A stretch of 64,000 nt of DNA from NCBI GenBank assembly GCA_021324455.1, contig JAJPJA010000033.1:1-64000 (forward strand), written 5' to 3'. This stretch comes from Pseudomonadota bacterium. Its GTDB lineage: Bacteria > Desulfobacterota > Binatia > Binatales > Binataceae. The position numbers and the translations under genes are program-made. Position 1 is the stretch's first letter. Each line of letters begins with the position of its first letter. This document shows positions 8,085 through 16,837 of the stretch, piece by piece. A model generated the notes under the pieces. The model saw only the letters and a list, made by a program, of their open reading frames with translations, had not been told where the DNA came from and searched no databases.

Positions 8085-10064
8085 ATGGCTGCGATATCCG
8101 CTGAAACTTGCGCACGGGTGCTGGTGGTTGACGACAACCCCGCCACCCTCTACTCGACCGCGCGCGTGCTGCGCTCCGCCCATTTCGAGGTAACCGAGGC
8201 GGCCACCGGACAGGACGCGTTGGAGCTCGCGTTGCAGGGTACAGACCTGATGATGCTCGACGTCAACCTGCCCGATATTCACGGTTTCGATGTCTGCCGG
8301 CGGTTGCGCAGCGACCCGCGCACCGTGCTGTTGCCGATCATTCATCTGTCAGCCACCTTCGTCAAAGAGAGCGACAAGGCGCAGGGCATGAACGCCGGCA
8401 GCGACGGCTATCTGACCCATCCGGTCGAACCCCCGGTCCTGATCGCCACCGTCAACGCTTTTCTGCGCGCCCGCAGGGCGGAGCAGCAACTGCGCGAAAG
8501 CGAGGGCAAATTCCGGGAGGTGTTCGAAAACGCGCAAAATGGAATCGTAATCCTCGACCGTAATCTGCATTTCATCGAGGTCAATCCGGCTTTGTGCCGG
8601 ATCCTGAACCGGTCGCGCGAGGAGCTGCTCGGCAGTCCCATGCTGGCTTTGGCCGGCGCCGGGTACGGGGGCAAGCCCGCACGCCTGGCCCAGGCTGTGG
8701 CCAATGGCTCGCGGTGGAACGGAAGACTTTCGCTGACGCGGCCCAACGGCTCCGAGGCGCATCTGGAGTGGCATATCTCAGCCAACCGCGACCATGCGGT
8801 GGGCGTTGCCACCGACATTTCCGACCGCGTGGATTTGGAGCACCGCCGCCGTGAGCTGCTCGCCGACGAACGGGTGGCCCGCGCCGAAGCCGAGCGCGCC
8901 AACCGGCTCAAGGACGAATTCCTAAGCAACGTGTCGCACGAGTTGCGTACTCCGCTTAACGCCATCCTGCTGTACGCAACGTCGCTCCAGGAACATCTGG
9001 AAAAGAAGGATCAGCTCCTGCGCGGCCTGCAGGCGATCGAGCGCAACGCCCGGATGCAGGCGCAGCTCGTCTCCGACCTGCTCGACATCTCCCGCATCAC
9101 ATCCGGCACTCTGAACCTTGACCTCCAGCCCACCGACCTCGCCGCGGTCATCAGTTCGTCGCTCGAAGCAGTGGTGCCGGGAGCGGTGGCCAGGGAAATC
9201 GAGCTGCGGACGGTTGTCGACCCCGAACTTGGACCGGTGTGGGGCGACCCCGCACGCCTGCGGCAGATTGTCTGGAACCTGGTCAGCAACGCCATCAAGT
9301 TCACCCAGCGCGGCGGACGTGTCGAGGTGAAGCTGCGCGGTGAGGGCAATCAGGCGGTCATGACCGTTGCCGACAACGGCCAGGGGATCAAGCCCGACCT
9401 GATGCCTTATCTGTTCCAACGGTTCCGTCAGGGCGAGCCGCAAAGCGCCCGCTCGCGCAGTGGACTGGGTTTGGGCCTGGCCATCGTCAGGCATCTGACC
9501 GAACTGCATAACGGCAGCGTCGAGGCGGCAAGTGAAGGGCAGGGGCGCGGCGCTGTTTTCACGGTCCGCCTGCCGCTCGCGGCCGCTTCGGACAGCCCGC
9601 AGGTGGCCGCCGCGGTATCCGCACCTCCCGCCGCTACCGGCGCCAGAGAACTTCAGATTTTGCGCGGAATTCGTGTGCTAATCGTTGATGACGACGCCGA
9701 TAGCTGCAACGTTATGGCGCGAATACTGGAACGGTCAGGGGCCGCGGTCTCCAGCGCGGTATCCGCCGATTCGGCGCTGGCGAAATTGGCCGAATTCGCG
9801 CCGCAGGTGCTGGTCAGCGACGTCGCGATGCCGTCGCGCGACGGTTTCTCCCTGATCCGGGAGATTCGCCAGCGCGGCCACACCCATCAGACGCTTCCCG
9901 CTATTGCGTTGACTGCGCTGTCGCGCCCGGAGGATCGGCGTCGTGCCCTGCTGGCCGGCTTCCAATCCCATCTGGCCAAGCCGATTAATGGGGACGAGTT
10001 GGTGGCCGCAATTGCCGCGCTGGTTGGCCGCACCGGCGGCCGGTTCGAGCAATCGAAAAGCTGA
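8085..10064 (+). CDS. Hybrid histidine kinase REC-PAS-HisKA-HATPase-REC
   Basis: 659 residues, cytoplasmic. Receiver 1 (about 10-128) has acidic pocket D16/D17 and phospho-acceptor D59, but the conserved Lys is His (LTHPVEP, H112), so its switching chemistry may be altered. A PAS domain (about 140-248), HisKA with H285 in SHELRTP, HATPase (about 390-500, NGQGI, GLGLGLAIV) and a normal C-terminal receiver (D579, AKPINGDEL) follow. It lies 24 bp after the soluble kinase and ends the stressosome operon. No DNA-binding output domain is present, so a phosphotransfer protein or response regulator elsewhere is needed. Confidence 0.93.
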   Translation: MAAISAETCARVLVVDDNPATLYSTARVLRSAHFEVTEAATGQDALELALQGTDLMMLDVNLPDIHGFDVCRRLRSDPRTVLLPIIHLSATFVKESDKAQGMNAGSDGYLTHPVEPPVLIATVNAFLRARRAEQQLRESEGKFREVFENAQNGIVILDRNLHFIEVNPALCRILNRSREELLGSPMLALAGAGYGGKPARLAQAVANGSRWNGRLSLTRPNGSEAHLEWHISANRDHAVGVATDISDRVDLEHRRRELLADERVARAEAERANRLKDEFLSNVSHELRTPLNAILLYATSLQEHLEKKDQLLRGLQAIERNARMQAQLVSDLLDISRITSGTLNLDLQPTDLAAVISSSLEAVVPGAVAREIELRTVVDPELGPVWGDPARLRQIVWNLVSNAIKFTQRGGRVEVKLRGEGNQAVMTVADNGQGIKPDLMPYLFQRFRQGEPQSARSRSGLGLGLAIVRHLTELHNGSVEAASEGQGRGAVFTVRLPLAAASDSPQVAAAVSAPPAATGARELQILRGIRVLIVDDDADSCNVMARILERSGAAVSSAVSADSALAKLAEFAPQVLVSDVAMPSRDGFSLIREIRQRGHTHQTLPAIALTALSRPEDRRRALLAGFQSHLAKPINGDELVAAIAALVGRTGGRFEQSKS

Positions 10065-10216
10065 ACCGACAGGCGTCCCGCCGGTCATCGTCGCGCCAGC
10101 TTGACTTCCGCCGCTTTCCCAACACCCGGGGATCGGACGGAGCTTTACCCTTTTTGCCCGCGTAAAAATTCCCTTGTATCGGGGCATCGGTTCTCCTCTC
10201 TCCGCCCTCAGGACTG

Positions 10217-10234
10217 GAAATAACGCGTTATTTC
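10217..10234. promoter_or_regulatory. 18-bp perfect palindrome upstream of the ferritin-like gene
   Basis: GAAATAACGCGTTATTTC is fully self-complementary with no loop, which fits a dimeric regulator's operator better than a terminator, and no T-tract follows. It ends 88 bp before the ATG at 10323 and is the clearest regulatory element in the 10065-10322 gap. Confidence 0.55.
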
Positions 10235-10322
10235 AGCGCTTTCGCACCTCCGCCGTTCGGCGCAGCAGTTGCACAGTCTGGGTCCGGATTGGACAGCCAT
10301 GAACCTTGGAGGAGAAGGCTTC

Positions 10323-10853
10323 ATGAACGAATTCATGACGGATTTGAAAAAAATCAAAGAGCAGGCGCGCAAGGACATGGAACAGGGCGCCGTTACCGAC
10401 CATTACAAGGCCGACCGCGAGGCGGTAATCAAAGTCCTCAACGACGTGCTGGCCACGGAGCTGGTGTGCGTGCTGCGCTACCAACGCCATTATCACATGG
10501 CCTACGGCATCAACTCCGACGCCGTCAAGGAGGAGTTTTTGCAGCACGCCAGGCAGGAACAGGAGCATGCCGACTGGGTCGCCACCCGCATCACGCAGCT
10601 CAACGGCGCGCCCAACTTCAATCCCGAAGGGCTGGCCGCCCGCAGCCATTCCGAATACGCCGAAGGCCGCGACCTGGTCAGCATGATCAAGGAAGACCTG
10701 TTCGCCGAACGTATCGCGATCGAGACCTACAGCGAGATCGTGCGCTGGCTGGGCGACAAGGACCCCACCACCCGGCGTTTGATGGAAGACATCCTCAAGA
10801 TTGAAGAGGAACACGCCGAGGATATGAAGACGCTGTTGCAGAAAACCGCATGA
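10323..10853 (+). CDS. Ferritin-like (bacterioferritin/Dps-like) diiron protein
   Basis: A 176-residue four-helix bundle. Candidate iron ligands occur in the expected order: E in LATELVCVLR, EQEH (ARQEQEHAD), E in LFAERIAIETYSEIV, and EEEH (KIEEEHAED). Likely roles are iron storage or oxidative-stress protection in the cytoplasm. The ATG is chosen because GGAGGAGAAGG sits directly upstream; the frame is open further upstream but without coding character. The gene stands alone behind the 18-bp palindrome, which suggests its own regulation, perhaps by iron or peroxide. Confidence 0.85.
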   Translation: MNEFMTDLKKIKEQARKDMEQGAVTDHYKADREAVIKVLNDVLATELVCVLRYQRHYHMAYGINSDAVKEEFLQHARQEQEHADWVATRITQLNGAPNFNPEGLAARSHSEYAEGRDLVSMIKEDLFAERIAIETYSEIVRWLGDKDPTTRRLMEDILKIEEEHAEDMKTLLQKTA

Positions 10854-10995
10854 GAGCGGCACATGTCTGCGCCGGCGCTGAAGCACTCATCGATTTGGTG
10901 TGAAACCGCAAGCGATTTCCCGCGCGGCGGAGATAATCGTGGTTTGGTCGCCGGCGGACCGCGGCAGGTCCGGCGCCGGCGTAAGGAGACTCGCG

Positions 10996-11964
10996 ATGCC
11001 GGAATTTCAGTCTGAACGCGCCGCGGTGATTCTGGCCGGCGGCGACGGCACGCGCCTGTCCGCGCTCAGCCGTGAAATTTTTGGCGAGGAGATTCCCAAA
11101 CAATTTTGCCGCTTCTGGGGCCGCGATACGCTGCTCGAGCGGACCCGCCGGCGCGCCGCGCTGCTGATCGAGCCAGCGCGCACCCTGACCGTCCTGACCG
11201 CCAGCCACGCCCGCTTTTATCGCCCGATGCTGGAAACGATGAGCGGCGAGTTGCCGCTGGTGCAGCCGTCCAATCGCGGCACCGCGCCGGCTATCCTTTA
11301 CGCCCTGATGCGGCTCAAGAAGATCAATCCCAACTGTTCGGTGGCGATGTTCCCCTCCGACCATTTTGTCGACGATGAGCGCGAGTTTATGCGCCACGTC
11401 GAGGCGGCTTTTCGCGCCGCCGACGCGCGTCCGGAAGAAACCATTTTGCTGGGAGTCGAACCGGCCGAAGCCGACCCCCAGTACGGATGGATCGAGCCGG
11501 GGCATTTTCTGGCCAACGAATGCGAACCGGTGCGCCAGGTGCGGCGCTTCTGGGAGAAACCGCCGGCCCAGATGGCGCGGCGTCTGATGTGGGGCGGATG
11601 CCTGTGGAACACCTTCGTCATCGTTGCACGGCTTTCCACCTTTCTGGGCCTGTTCCTGATCGCGATGCCGCAGTTGTACGAGGCGTTTCGCGCGGTCGAG
11701 GCCGATCTCGGCGCGCCCGCCGAAGCAGGCCGCATGCGCCGGCTCTATGAGCGCATCCGTCCCTCCAACTTCTCCGAAGAGGTGCTGGTCAAGTGTCCGT
11801 TCAATCTGGCCGTGCTGGAGCTCAACGGGGTCGAATGGAGGGATTTGGGCGAGCCGCGCCAGGTCAGACCGCTGCTTAAGGCGCGCCCGCCGCTGACCCC
11901 CTGGCCAAACACCTGCATTGCGCGCAAGCCCCAATTCGGAAGCGGCAGCGCCGGCAGCCTGTGA
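10996..11964 (+). CDS. manC: Mannose-1-phosphate guanylyltransferase-type nucleotidyltransferase
   Basis: 322 residues. The N-terminal nucleotide-binding loop is AVILAGGDGTRLSALSR, followed by IPKQFCRFWG, SNRGTAPAILYAL, MFPSDHFV (metal-binding Asp), YGWIEPG, WEKP and GGCLWNTFV, the ordered motifs of GDP-mannose pyrophosphorylases. It makes GDP-mannose for polysaccharide or glycan synthesis. The C-terminal isomerase domain of bifunctional ManC/AlgA enzymes is missing, so it is the short type. The ATG at 10996 has GGAG upstream. No other glycan gene is adjacent. Confidence 0.85.
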   Translation: MPEFQSERAAVILAGGDGTRLSALSREIFGEEIPKQFCRFWGRDTLLERTRRRAALLIEPARTLTVLTASHARFYRPMLETMSGELPLVQPSNRGTAPAILYALMRLKKINPNCSVAMFPSDHFVDDEREFMRHVEAAFRAADARPEETILLGVEPAEADPQYGWIEPGHFLANECEPVRQVRRFWEKPPAQMARRLMWGGCLWNTFVIVARLSTFLGLFLIAMPQLYEAFRAVEADLGAPAEAGRMRRLYERIRPSNFSEEVLVKCPFNLAVLELNGVEWRDLGEPRQVRPLLKARPPLTPWPNTCIARKPQFGSGSAGSL

Positions 11965-12361
11965 CGGATAACCCTCAGCGCGATCCTGTCATCGCTCGCT
12001 GTCGCGATTGGCTTCTGTCGTTCCCAGGCATTGCTGGTGTCCGCAATGGCAATCGGTGGCGCCCTCGTCGGCGAGGTCCGATTGGCATTCAGGGGAACAG
12101 AATTGCTGTCCCAATTCGGTCTGGCAGGTACACGGTTGATGGCGGCATTTCATCGCGGCGCTCTCCTCGCTGCCAATCTTAACATCAAGCCGGATTCGAT
12201 CATGCCGAAAAGCGCGGCGGAAAATTTCCGCGGCCGGATTGTTTGCAGCAGGCCGCGGGTTAAAGTATTCCAGATATCGAGCGGCGCCGGGCGCAATCGG
12301 CGGGATGCGGCAGGCCGTCGCTTACGCATCCGCTGCGGCAAACAAGCTGTGAGGAACAATC
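11965..12361. other. Intergenic gap, no gene seen
   Basis: About 400 bp between the guanylyltransferase and the aldo/keto reductase. Short open frames are present but their translations are Arg/Gly-rich shadows without start signals or recognisable motifs. I see no tRNA, convincing terminator or repeat. Confidence 0.5.
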
Positions 12362-13303
12362 GTGGAATATCGTAATCTGGGCAATTCCGGGCTCAAGGTC
12401 TCCAGTGTTGGTCTGGGATGCAACAACTTCGGGATGAGGATCGACGCCGAAGCGGCGCGCGCTGTGGTGGCGCGCGCAATCGACGAGGGTATTACGCTGT
12501 TTGACACCGCCGACATCTACGGCGGACGCGGCGCGTCGGAGGAGATGCTCGGCAAGGCGCTGGGCGATCAGCGCCACAATGTGATTGTCGCGACCAAGTT
12601 CGGGATGCCCTTTGGCAAGGGGCCGTACCTGCGCGGCGGCTCGCGCCGTCACATGTTCACCCAGGTCGAGGGCAGTTTGAAGCGGCTCAACACCGACTAT
12701 ATCGACCTCTACCAGATCCATCAACCCGATCCGGAAACCCCGCAGGAGGAGACGCTGGAGGCGCTCACTGACCTGGTCCGCGCGGGCAAGGTGCGCTACA
12801 TCGGATGCTCGAATTTCGCGGCGTGGGAGCTGGTCGAGGCGATGTGGGTATCGGAGCGCAGGAAACTGGCTCCCTACATTTCGGCGCAGAACGAATACAG
12901 TTTGCTGGAGCGGTCGGTGGAAAAGGAGCTGCTTCCCGCATGCCGCCGTTTCGGCGTCGGCATCCTGCCCTACTTTCCCCTCGCCAGCGGGCTTTTGACC
13001 GGCAAGTACACCCGCGGTGTGGAGCCGCCCAAAGACACCCGCTTCGGCGCCATGAAGCAGCTCGCCGAACGCTACGGAACCGAAGCTAACTGGAAAAGAA
13101 TCGAGCAGCTCGCGGAGTTCGCCCGCACCCGCGGCCACAGTATGCTGGAGTTGGCGATGAGCTGGCTGGCGTCCAATCCATGCGTGTCGAGCGTAATCGC
13201 GGGCGCGACCAAGCCGGAGCAGGTGGCGTCCAATGCCAAAGCCGCCGACTGGAAAATGACGGCGGAGGAACTGACCGAAATCGACAGGATTCTGAAGCAG
13301 TGA
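12362..13303 (+). CDS. Aldo/keto reductase
   Basis: A 313-residue (beta/alpha)8 NADPH oxidoreductase. The catalytic tetrad can be seen as Asp and Tyr in FDTADIYGGRGASEE, Lys in VATKFGMP and His in YQIHQPD. The C-terminal cofactor-binding segment SSVIAGATKPEQV is typical of the family. The start is GTG with AGGAAC upstream. Alcohol/aldehyde or ketone substrates are likely, but none can be named. It converges with the phosphatase gene across a strong hairpin. Confidence 0.92.
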   Translation: MEYRNLGNSGLKVSSVGLGCNNFGMRIDAEAARAVVARAIDEGITLFDTADIYGGRGASEEMLGKALGDQRHNVIVATKFGMPFGKGPYLRGGSRRHMFTQVEGSLKRLNTDYIDLYQIHQPDPETPQEETLEALTDLVRAGKVRYIGCSNFAAWELVEAMWVSERRKLAPYISAQNEYSLLERSVEKELLPACRRFGVGILPYFPLASGLLTGKYTRGVEPPKDTRFGAMKQLAERYGTEANWKRIEQLAEFARTRGHSMLELAMSWLASNPCVSSVIAGATKPEQVASNAKAADWKMTAEELTEIDRILKQ

Positions 13304-13360
13304 AATCCGCCGTCGATTGGCCGCGGTGAAGCGGCGTCCGCAATCCATCAAGTCCGGTTT

Positions 13361-13390
13361 CCGCGGTGCGGGCCGGGGCCCGCACCGCGG
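13361..13390. terminator. Bidirectional hairpin terminator between convergent genes
   Basis: A perfect 12-bp stem (CCGCGGTGCGGG at 13361-13372 and complement at 13379-13390) with a 6-nt loop lies between the convergent aldo/keto reductase and phosphatase genes. It has no long T-tract, but the position and symmetry fit termination for both strands. Confidence 0.7.
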
Positions 13391-13398
13391 AGCACAAT

Positions 13399-15165
13399 TC
13401 AGCGCCAAATCGCTCCCAGTCCGGGGAGGACTTCCGTGCCCTCCTTAAGCACCGCCTGAAGCTGGCCGGGTTCCAGGCCCAGAGCCGCCAATATCGTCGG
13501 CGCGACCTGCATGTTGGTGACCGGCGTTGTCACTGTTGAGGATTCAAGTCTCGGATTGCTTAACAGCAGGATGGTATTGGTATCGTCGTGAGCGAAGCCG
13601 CCGTGCTCCGCAACCTTCTTTTTGCCGCCGGTATAAACCACGCCGGCATTGGTGACCACGGCGATATCCGGCACGCGCGGGTCGCCGTCGGGCGGCAAAC
13701 CCGGAATGCCAAAAAGCTCTGCGATACCGGGACCGCTCAGGATCTCTCCGATACCGGCGCTGTTGGCCGAAGCCGGCAGCGCCGCCGAGGCGGTTTCGAG
13801 CAGCGACACTGCCGCCGCGGTCTTGCCGGAATCTGACAGCCACAGCAGCGACACGTCGTCCTCGGTGGGTCCGATCTGGTTCAGCTCCGAATCCGGCAGA
13901 TAGCTGCTGCCCAGGATGGCCGAGGGCGCTTCACCCCCGTTATCTGCCGGGATACGCAGCAAGCGGTTGATGTCGATGGGCGACTGCCCGTGCTTGGCCG
14001 CGATCACAATCAAGGTGCTTTTCAGCAGCCCCTGCTTCTTGAGCTCCTCAACCATCAGACCGATGGAGGTATCCGCGTATTCGATTTCGCTCAGCAGCGA
14101 CCGGCTGGGGGTGCCAATCGAGTCGGTGTAGCCGCCCGCCTTGCTGTAACCGGAAGGCAGCGAACCATGCTGATAGATCAGCTTTTGGCCGACGCTGACC
14201 GCCTGGAAGTTCATCCCGAAAATCGACGGCACCGGAGCCGGCGCGCTCCTGTTGTGGGTTCTGCCGTCGATCTGGTTGAGGATTCCCTGCACCTTGAGAT
14301 TGTCGTAGCACTGAATGTTCTGAAAGCTCCCGGTATAGTCGTCGTGAGCGGTAACCGCGGCCTGATCCGGCAACGGACTGCAGTTGACATCCCCGGGCAT
14401 CGTGCTCAGCGGGATGAAATTGGCCGAGTCCGAGTTGATTTCCGGGGCGTAGAAATCATCGAGAGCGGAGCGGTTGCCCGGACCCGCGACGGCGATGTAA
14501 GCCGGATGCTTGTCTTCCCACGCTGTGTACCCGCCGGCTTTGTGTATCACGCCGAAAATCGTGTTGGTGCGTACGAAATCGTTGGGATAAACCGGATTGC
14601 AGTTATCGAAGGGGTCGCGCGGCAGCCTGGTCGCGTCGATCGAATTAACGCCGCCATCGCCGCTGGGCGCGCCGCCGTTGAGCCTGCTCTGATCCAGATC
14701 GATTCCCTCTTCATACTCGGTTCGGGTGCCGTTGGCCACCTTCTTTTTGCAGCTGCCGCCCAGCAATCCGTTGCCGGTCGTGTTCTGAGGCGGCGCCAGC
14801 ACGCGGTCATAGGCGACATCATAGTAAGCGCCCACCGTGCGCGGCGTCCCGCCCGTCACCAGCGCCATCAGACCCGGAAAGGAGTCCGATGGACGAGAAG
14901 TTGAAGCCTCAAGATAGTTGACGCCGTGATTGCGCAAGCCGGCCAGAGTCGGACAATAGGGCTTGCCGCCGTTTACCCCGCTCAGACCGTTTGCACAGTT
15001 CAGCAGATCGACCGCGTGCATGCCGTCGATGCTTATCAGGAGCACGTGGCTGATTCCCGAGCGGCCGGCCAAAATGGCGTCCTCCGCATCAGCATAGGGC
15101 GCAGCTAATGCGCCGATTGTGAGGAAAATGCAGGTCAGTGCGGTGAAAGATCGCTTTCGGCTCAT
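13399..15165 (-). CDS. Exported type I phosphodiesterase/alkaline phosphatase family protein
   Basis: 588 residues. An N-terminal signal peptide (about 1-27, hydrophobic TALTCIFLTIGALAA, then YADA) sends it to the periplasm or outside. The metal-binding start of the fold is LLISIDGMHAVDLL (D47); the nucleophile region is SRPSDSFPGLMALVTGG, with Ser likely acting as nucleophile. Later metal ligands are in AAKHGQSPID and AEHGGFAHDD. The family hydrolyses phosphomono- or diesters; the substrate is unknown. Lys precedes His in AAKHGQ where many relatives have Asp (SDHG), which marks a distinct subgroup. Confidence 0.88.
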   Translation of the reverse strand: MSRKRSFTALTCIFLTIGALAAPYADAEDAILAGRSGISHVLLISIDGMHAVDLLNCANGLSGVNGGKPYCPTLAGLRNHGVNYLEASTSRPSDSFPGLMALVTGGTPRTVGAYYDVAYDRVLAPPQNTTGNGLLGGSCKKKVANGTRTEYEEGIDLDQSRLNGGAPSGDGGVNSIDATRLPRDPFDNCNPVYPNDFVRTNTIFGVIHKAGGYTAWEDKHPAYIAVAGPGNRSALDDFYAPEINSDSANFIPLSTMPGDVNCSPLPDQAAVTAHDDYTGSFQNIQCYDNLKVQGILNQIDGRTHNRSAPAPVPSIFGMNFQAVSVGQKLIYQHGSLPSGYSKAGGYTDSIGTPSRSLLSEIEYADTSIGLMVEELKKQGLLKSTLIVIAAKHGQSPIDINRLLRIPADNGGEAPSAILGSSYLPDSELNQIGPTEDDVSLLWLSDSGKTAAAVSLLETASAALPASANSAGIGEILSGPGIAELFGIPGLPPDGDPRVPDIAVVTNAGVVYTGGKKKVAEHGGFAHDDTNTILLLSNPRLESSTVTTPVTNMQVAPTILAALGLEPGQLQAVLKEGTEVLPGLGAIWR

Positions 15166-15362
15166 AGAATGGGTCTCCTTTCCCGAAAGCGAGCTTTAGC
15201 GAATCAGAATTTGCGCTGCATGAAACGCAGATTAAGCTTTGATTGCGGCGCAGATCTTTTGCGGCCGGCGAGGTTCCACCGCGGACATCGCGCGCCGGCC
15301 ATTGCCGGTGGCCGCGCTTAACGCTATCCTGCCGCTTGAACGCTCGCTCAGGAGAATCGAAG

Positions 15363-16811
15363 ATGCCGGGGAAATCGAAGACCGCGGAGATTCGCAGCCG
15401 CCTGACCCATCCGGTAATCGATTCGGACGGCCATTTCATCGAATACCTCCCGGCGGTTACCGATTACCTGGTCAAGGCCGGCGGCAGAAAAGCTCTGGAC
15501 GATTTCGGCGCCGCCTTCAGCAAAACCTTTCTGTCCTCCGAATGGCACGATCTGACGCCCAGTGAGCGCCGGGAAGTATGGGCGAAGCGGCCGCCGTTTT
15601 ACGGCAGCCCGGCCAAAAATACCCTGGACCTTGCGACCGCGCTGTTTCCCGATCTGCTCTATGAGCGGCTGGATGAAATCGGGCTGGACTTCGCGGTGCT
15701 TTATCCCAGCCTTGCCATCGGCGTGCAGACGTTTGTCGACGACGACATCCGCCGGCTCGCCTGCCGTGCGCTGAACGATTTTTATGCCGACATGTTCATG
15801 GACCATGGCGACCGGATCACTCCGGTGGCGGTCATTCCGATGAACACGCCGCAGGAAGCGATCGACGAGCTTGAATACGCGGTGGCACAGCGCGGGATGC
15901 GCGTGGTGATGCTGCCCAGCACCATCCGCCGGCCCATCGCGGCCGCCGCCAAAAAATACCCGGAGATGGCGCGGTATGCGTTCCGCCTCGACACCTACGG
16001 AATTGACAGCGAGTACGATTACGATCCGGTATGGGCGAAATGCCGCGAACTGAAAGTGGTGCCTACCTTTCACGGGCCGGGGGAAGGATGGGGCAGCCGC
16101 ACCTCCATCTCCAATTATGTCTACAACCACATGGGCCATTTCGCCGCGGCCAATGACGCGGTGTGCAAATCGCTGTTTTTGGGCGGCGTGACCCGGCGCT
16201 TTCCCGAACTCAAATTCCTGTTCCTCGAAGGCGGCGTGGGTTGGGCGCGCACCCTGCTGGGCGACATCAAGGGCCATTGGCAGAAGCGCAACCGCGACGC
16301 CGTCTATTCCTACGATCCGCGCCAGATTGACCGCGAGCAGTTCACCGCCCTGTTCCAGCGCTACGCCGGCCGGATGTTCCGCGAGATGCCCGCGGGGACC
16401 GAGGCCGCGATCTTTCCGGCGCGCGCCGAGGATCCGGCCTGCGTCGACGACTTTGTCCATTGCGGTATCCAACGCAAGCAGGACATCCGCGACCTGTTCG
16501 TGCCTTCATTCTATTTCGGATGCGAGGCCGACGACCCCGTCACCTCTTCCGCTTTTGACGTCAGGCGCAACCCCTTCAAAGCAAAACTGAACGTCGTGTT
16601 CGGCTCCGACATCGGCCATTTCGACGTCCCCGATATGATCGAGGTCCTGCCCGAAGCTTACGAGATGGTGGAAGAGGAGATGATCAGCGAAGACGAATTC
16701 GAGCAGTTCGTGTTTTCCAATGCGGTCAGGCTGTGGACCGCGGTCAACCCGGATTTCTTCAAGGGCACGGCGGTGGAGAGTGCGGCCAGCCGGCTGCTCA
16801 GCGGGAACTGA
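15363..16811 (+). CDS. Metal-dependent amidohydrolase (ACMSD-like, DxDxH type)
   Basis: 482 residues. The first metal motif is VIDSDGHFIEYLP, followed by YPSLAIG, PTFHGPGEGWG, LKFLFLEGGVGW and a late Asp in VVFGSDIGHFDVPD, in the order typical of amidohydrolase-2 (TIM-barrel) decarboxylases/hydrolases related to aminocarboxymuconate-semialdehyde decarboxylase. The substrate is unknown. It is long for the family because of an insertion around residues 325-385. The ATG at 15363 follows AGGAGAA. The P450 gene starts 26 bp after its stop, so the two probably act on one pathway. Confidence 0.88.
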   Translation: MPGKSKTAEIRSRLTHPVIDSDGHFIEYLPAVTDYLVKAGGRKALDDFGAAFSKTFLSSEWHDLTPSERREVWAKRPPFYGSPAKNTLDLATALFPDLLYERLDEIGLDFAVLYPSLAIGVQTFVDDDIRRLACRALNDFYADMFMDHGDRITPVAVIPMNTPQEAIDELEYAVAQRGMRVVMLPSTIRRPIAAAAKKYPEMARYAFRLDTYGIDSEYDYDPVWAKCRELKVVPTFHGPGEGWGSRTSISNYVYNHMGHFAAANDAVCKSLFLGGVTRRFPELKFLFLEGGVGWARTLLGDIKGHWQKRNRDAVYSYDPRQIDREQFTALFQRYAGRMFREMPAGTEAAIFPARAEDPACVDDFVHCGIQRKQDIRDLFVPSFYFGCEADDPVTSSAFDVRRNPFKAKLNVVFGSDIGHFDVPDMIEVLPEAYEMVEEEMISEDEFEQFVFSNAVRLWTAVNPDFFKGTAVESAASRLLSGN

Positions 16812-16837
16812 CGCTTCGTGTCCCGAGGTGTAAAGAC

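Noticed and set aside
10065-10322. 10217-10234 as a transcription terminator
   Set aside because: The palindrome has no loop and no T-tract, so an operator is more likely than a terminator.
11961-12375. Open frames in the gap after the guanylyltransferase gene
   Set aside because: Arg/Gly-rich translations without ribosome-binding sites; one overlaps the aldo/keto reductase start.
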